Below, in pieces: positions 59,515-64,000 of a stretch of 64,000 nt of DNA. The notes beneath the pieces were generated by a model that was not told the origin of the DNA, searched no databases, and worked only from the letters and a program-made list of their open reading frames with translations. Origin of the DNA: Strongyloides papillosus (lineage: Eukaryota; Nematoda; Chromadorea; Rhabditida; Strongyloididae); contig SRSI01000017.1 of the NCBI GenBank assembly GCA_005656395.1, forward strand, positions 558,001-622,000, in the 5' to 3' direction. A program made the translations under genes and the position numbers. Each line of letters starts with the position of its first letter. The first letter of the stretch is position 1.

Positions 59515-61500
59515 TTCTATAACAGAAAGAAATAAGAAATAAAAATTTGTCTCTCTCATAACTCCTCTCAAACTTAACCGATTTTTATGAGTAAATAGCC
59601 AAAAGACGTGTTTTTCTAACTTAGTGGAGAAGATAGGCCTTAAAAGTTTTTGGGCCATAATTGGCTATGTTATCTTCAAAAACATCGTTTTTTTGGTCTT
59701 TTTTTAGCATAGATTTGACTAGGGGTAAATGTTATTTCCAAATAGATAGATAATATACAATGATTTATATACCATTTGAAAGTTCTACTACCAGAATAGG
59801 GGGAAACATAATTCTATTGAATTGTAATAAAAATTGGTTGAGTTATGATACAATGAGTGGTGACTATTTTAAAAAAATGATTAGAAAGTTAAACAGTTAT
59901 AACTTAGTCAAAACTTGATGAAATGAAATAAAATAGTATATGTTATATAGATCTACGTCTAAATTAATAAATAAGAGTCTAACGAAGTTAATAGCTTAAC
60001 AACGAAAGAAGTTAAATTTATTTGGATATCAATTTTTCTGTCTTTTTTCTATTTCTTTTGTAAAAATCAATTTTGTTCCAGACATAACTCTTTTCAAACT
60101 TTAATAATCTTTATAGTTAAACATTAAATAGATGTTTTTTTATCTAACTTAGTGTGAAAAATTGATCTAAAGATTTTGGTCCACAATTAACAAAATTATG
60201 TTTAAATAACACCACAGTTTGATTACTTTTTGTATAGTTTTGTCTTTCAAATAACTTTTGTAAAAGTAAATGGAAGTTTTTGGTTTATAACTTAGTTGAA
60301 AGATACAAGTCAGATATAAGGGGGAAACCTAATATTATTAACATTAATAGAAAACTTTAAAGTTTTACACCAAAGAGTGAAAATCACTTTTTCAATAGAA
60401 ATTAAAAGTTAAGTAACTTTTACTTAGTTAAAACTTGAAAAAAACAAAGTAGACATGATATTGTCATATATATTAAAGTCTTACTTAAAAAATTAAACTA
60501 TTGCGAAGTGTATAGCTTACTAGCGAAACAAGTAGTACTAATTTTAGTGACGAATTTCTACAAAATATTCGTTTTTTATACAAAAATCAGCTTTATCTCC
60601 AGCAAAGATTTATCCAAACCTTATTAATTTTTATAGTTAAAAAGTCAATAAATGTATTTTCTTCTAATTTGAGAGGGAAAAATATCTTCAAAATTTCTGA
60701 TCTATAATTGACTAAGTTATGTTAAAAAACACCACTTTTTTGGCACAGTTTGTAATAGTTTGTCCCAGAAATTATTCTTTCTAAATTTAGTGAAATTTTT
60801 TGGATTATTACTTATTTAGAATGTGAAAGTATAAAATATGGATGAAATCTAATATTAAAGAGATTATTAAAAAATTAGTCAAATTATGGACTAAAATGTG
60901 ACAATATTTTTTTAGTAAAAATTAAAATTTTTTAATGCTGTAACTTCATGAAAAGTTAGTTAAAGTTAATAAAACTAAATTTAATACATAAATAAAATTC
61001 TGACTTAAGATTTGGAATTATAACAAAATTTTCAGCTTAAAAACAAAAGAAGTTATTAAAAGTATTAATTTTTTTTAATATTTCTTATTTTATTGTCGTA
61101 AAATTAGGGTAAATAAAAGTAGTTTATAGAAGATTGATATTAAATAATTGATATCCATTTAAAAATATCTTGAAGAGCTACCTGAATAGTTACTTGGAAT
61201 GATTTAAATATTCATTTTTACTCATCTTTTGGATATAAATAAAATTCTTTTTGTTGGGTGAATTTTTTAACTTAACCAGTTCTAATAAAAACAAACGTTA
61301 AAAATGATTCTCAAACTCAGAAACTTTAACATATTATAATAATGTATGTTTGGTTATTTTATTTTCCAAAAAAATGTAATTCGATGAAACAATTTTTTAT
61401 ACACTTACTTAGGCTAATAATTTAGTATAAAAATTCCTTATTAAAAAATATATTCTGCGAACCAGCTCTGATCTGCCAAAGACAGGTCTAAGGCTGGTGA
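59515..61500 (+). repeat. family R interspersed repeat, copy 5 (longest)
   Basis: Starts ATAACAGAAAGAAATAAGAA, then TTTGTCTCTCTCATAACTCC and TCTCAAACTTAACCGATTTT. It contains three clear internal modules beginning near 59545, 60065 and 60590 (period about 520 bp, each ATAACTC/TTTATCC ... AACTTAGTG ... TAACAAAATTATG ... ACACCA). It ends ACCAGCTCTGATCTGCCAAA, then GACAGGTCTAAGGCTGGT at about 61461-61498. It interrupts the upstream flank of TTL copy E. No coding capacity. Confidence 0.65.
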
Positions 61501-62215
61501 TAGTAAATGGTGTGAAAATATTGAAAAAAATGTTTTTTTTATTTAATTTGAGTGACAAAGAATAGTTCACTTTTTTAGACAATCTATGAACAAATAAGTA
61601 ATAACTTGTTAACAAATATGTATAAGTTGTGTTATTACTGCTATTAGAATATCATGAAGGTCAGAAAAAGTATTATTCGTATTTTAATTTTTTAATGAAA
61701 GTATCAACAAGTGGTCTTTGACAAATCATAACTTCTTTCAGTCTCAACCGCTATTAATAGTCATATACTAATTCGATTGAGCTTTGCTTATTCTATCAAA
61801 ATACCAATAAAACATTTTTAAAAACTATCTGGTAAAAATTTCATTGTTTAAAAACATCAAAATTCAGGAAAAAATCGAGATTTTTTTCTTTTATTTAAAA
61901 ATTTAACATTGTTACTGGACTTCAATTTACATATAATTATGGGAATTAGTACAAAAGACTTTTTACTTTTAGAATTTGCAATGACAATAAGAATATTTTT
62001 AAAAAAAAAAGTTACAGATGGTGAAAGTCGGAAAATGACCTAAATTTTGGAAGTCCATAACTCTGTCTGAATCTATATTTTGTTGTGGAATCTAAAAATT
62101 TAATATAGTATTATCTCAGCTAAAAAATGATTATAATACTATATTTGCAGCTTATTTCTGCGCGGAAGTATATTTACAAATATCTGGAAAGTTTTACGCG
62201 AGCCACTACGTATAA
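61500..62215. repeat. foldback (FB) element, copy 6 (right half)
   Basis: Runs from GGTGTGAAAATATTGAAAAA to GTTTTACGCGAGCCACTACG and matches the right arm of the intact element, including TATCTCAGCTAAAAAATGAT and GCAAATATCTGG-like text. The left arm is absent: family R copy 5 lies directly next to it. Confidence 0.6.
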
Positions 62216-62528
62216 AGAAATTACAAGCATTTAAACTGTACTATCAAATGTAACATTCATTTTTAAATAATATATATATCTTGTATTCTTAATTTATATT
62301 TAAGGGTATGAAAAATACATAATTATAACATAAAAATATAATTTTATTAATAATATATATAAACATTAAAATTTACATAAGTATGGTAAAATCTTTCGAT
62401 TTAAGCATAAGATTTTACATTTTGTTTTTATTTAAAAATTGGCTTTTAGATAAAGACTAAATTATATATTTTTCAGTGTAAAATTTCAATAATTAATCTT
62501 AAAAACGTGGTCAAAATTCTATAATTTT
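62216..62528. other. 3' flank of the eight-exon gene
   Basis: AT-rich; nothing recognised. Confidence 0.35.
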
Positions 62529-63524
62529 TTACAAAAGTTTAAACATTTGCTTAGACATCTGTTTTGCAAGACCTTTTTTAGCACCATCTGTAACTTTTTC
62601 TTTTAATTTACCCTAAGAAAGCGAATTAAAGTAATTTGCCAATACTTACAAAAAATCCTGACTTCTCTTCTTTGTCTTTAGACTTCTTTTTCTCAGATTC
62701 ATTTTTTTTGGTTTTTTTCTAAAAATTCATTTAAACAATTCATTTTAACTTACATCTTTCTTGTGCTTGTTTTTCTTTTCCTCACTACTTTCACTGGAAG
62801 AACTGTGCTTTTTCTAAAAATTTATTTAAATGATAAATCTTTACTTACATTTTTTTTATGATTCCTTTTTCTTTTTTCTTTACTTTCACTGCTATCACTA
62901 CTCTCAATTGAAGACTCGTCCTTCTTCTTATATTAAAAGAATGAATGTTTATGTATTTTATAACTTACATTTCTTTTTCCAAACAAACTAGTCAAACCAC
63001 CTAAAAATTGTTTTTAACTTTTTACTAGTATGATTACCTAGAAGACCGTTCTTTTCTTCGTTCTTTTTCTTATTATTCTTTTTATCCTATAAAACTAAAT
63101 GATACAAATACAATGTTACATACAGAATTTTCTATTAAAGATTGAACCAATTTCATTCCTCCCATTGCAAGACTTTTTCCTATTTTTTTAGTAGTTTCAC
63201 TTTTCATTACTTTCTTAGCTCCTTTACCTAACTTGCTCTAAAGAAAATTAGATAAAATAAAAATTGACATACAAAAAATTTTTTAGCACGACTTTTATTT
63301 TTTGAATCTGTTTTGTTATTTTCTTGATTCATTGTGCTATCAGTCGAATCAGATGAAACATCAAGATCGGGTGTGTCAGAAGCTTCTTGTAGTAATTCAG
63401 GACTTTCTTCAGAACTATCATTTTTTTCACTAACACTTGATGAATCTACTTCTTCTGAAGAACCTTGAATACTATATTGAATAGTAAAGAGTCCCAGAAT
63501 AATCAAATATTTTAGAAAATTCAT
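62529..63524 (-). CDS. secreted acidic-then-cationic protein encoded by eight small exons
   Basis: Exons: 63524-63273, 63237-63124, 63086-63038, 63000-62969, 62926-62849, 62813-62754, 62718-62650, 62612-62529. Seven introns of 35-42 bp; all joins keep one frame; 245 residues. Signal peptide MNFLKYLIILGLFTIQYSIQ, then a Ser/Glu/Asp-rich acidic segment (residues about 22-75). From exon 1/2 on it is strongly cationic: KKFFSKLGKGAKKVMKSE, then TKKIGKSLAMGGMKLVQSL, helix-prone and amphipathic. Three phase-0 exons (5-7) are Lys/Ser/Glu linkers of similar type (KKDESSIESSDSSES, KKHSSSSESSEEKK, KKTKKNESEKKK), which look like duplicated cassettes. The last exon returns to an amphipathic cationic end (GKLKEKVTDGAKKGLAKQ, then MSKQMFKLL). 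The exon 5 acceptor (ATATAAG) is the weakest call. The acidic pro-region plus cationic helices recalls antimicrobial-type precursors, but a mineral- or matrix-binding protein is equally possible. No known family recognised. Confidence 0.75.
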
Positions 63525-64000
63525 TTTTGATATATAATTTTAATATTTCCAAATTTCTTTTTATATTCATTTTAAAATATTTAATTTTAGTAAAAAACGT
63601 TTAATAAAATATAAATAAAATGTTTAATAAAGAAATTAAATTTGAATTAGTTTACTTTAAGTTACTTAAGCTTACGTTTTTTTTAATATAAAACATTTTA
63701 TGTTTACGATCCCATAAAACATTTTTTGAAACTTAAAATAAAATCAATTGGATGTTTTTTAGTGTTAAATAAATTTTTACATAATTATTTAATAATTAAG
63801 ATTTACAATTGGAAACATATAAGTTTATTTGTCTACATTGAAAAAACATATTACTTCCGTTGATATAAAATTTATTGTTTGTAAAATAAGGATGATTTTT
63901 TTTTCTATTTGTTTGAAATTTTGCTATATAATAAAATAATATTAAAATGTAATAAATCTATTTGATTTATAAAAATATCACTATGAAAAAAATACAAATA
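63525..64000. other. 5' flank of the eight-exon gene
   Basis: AT-rich sequence upstream of the start. No TATTTAAG box of the TTL type was seen, and nothing else was recognised up to the window end. Confidence 0.35.

Noticed and set aside
1..64000. CRISPR arrays, bacterial operons, rRNA or tRNA genes
   Set aside because: No regularly spaced identical repeats, Shine-Dalgarno-led gene strings or recognisable RNA-gene sequences were found; genes are eukaryotic with spliceosomal introns.

Overview
The window looks like nematode nuclear DNA. It is extremely AT-rich, and its genes are split by tiny introns (35-53 bp, GTAAG...TTTTTAG or TTTAAAAG). Its recognisable host genes are nematode secretome families: divergent transthyretin-like (TTL) proteins and astacin-EGF-CUB proteins. 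AT content, tiny introns and expanded astacin and TTL families fit a Strongyloides-type clade IV worm, but the genus is an inference. No rRNA, tRNA, CRISPR array or bacterial-type operon was seen.

The left third (1-21.7 kb) has no intact gene that I can support. It holds decayed mobile DNA: an old foldback element, a gag/protease remnant, a ~1 kb dispersed repeat in two inverted copies, a short hairpin, a small MITE and a Merlin-type (ISXO2-like) transposase fossil. The exception is 10.9-14.5 kb, a visibly GC-richer island. It carries a broken intron-containing gene with a TATA box on the plus strand, a broken retroviral-type integrase on the minus strand, and a small minus-strand ORF with a single stop.

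The middle and right (21.7-64 kb) hold the host genes, and most appear to encode secreted proteins. Five two-exon TTL paralogues (22.0, 26.1, 36.7, 42.9 and 58.5 kb) share a phase-1 intron, a TATTTAAG box 28-40 bp before the ATG and a second upstream box. They spread by duplication of segments that carried their promoters and an upstream foldback element. Later insertions (two mariners, a short LTR element, a foldback element, an unclassified TIR element) can be dated relative to the duplications because empty sites survive in sister copies. Two astacin-EGF-CUB paralogues (47.8 kb plus, 53.7 kb minus) have lost all zinc-binding and catalytic residues in the same way. They face each other across a Pro/Lys/Thr-rich mucin-like gene. 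A single-exon, heavily N-glycosylated secreted protein lies at 31.6 kb. An eight-exon gene at 62.5-63.5 kb encodes a secreted acidic-then-cationic protein.

The shared theme is secreted or surface protein evolution in repeat-rich, gene-poor DNA. There is no evidence that these genes form one pathway; a host-interface or cuticle/gland secretome role is only an inference.
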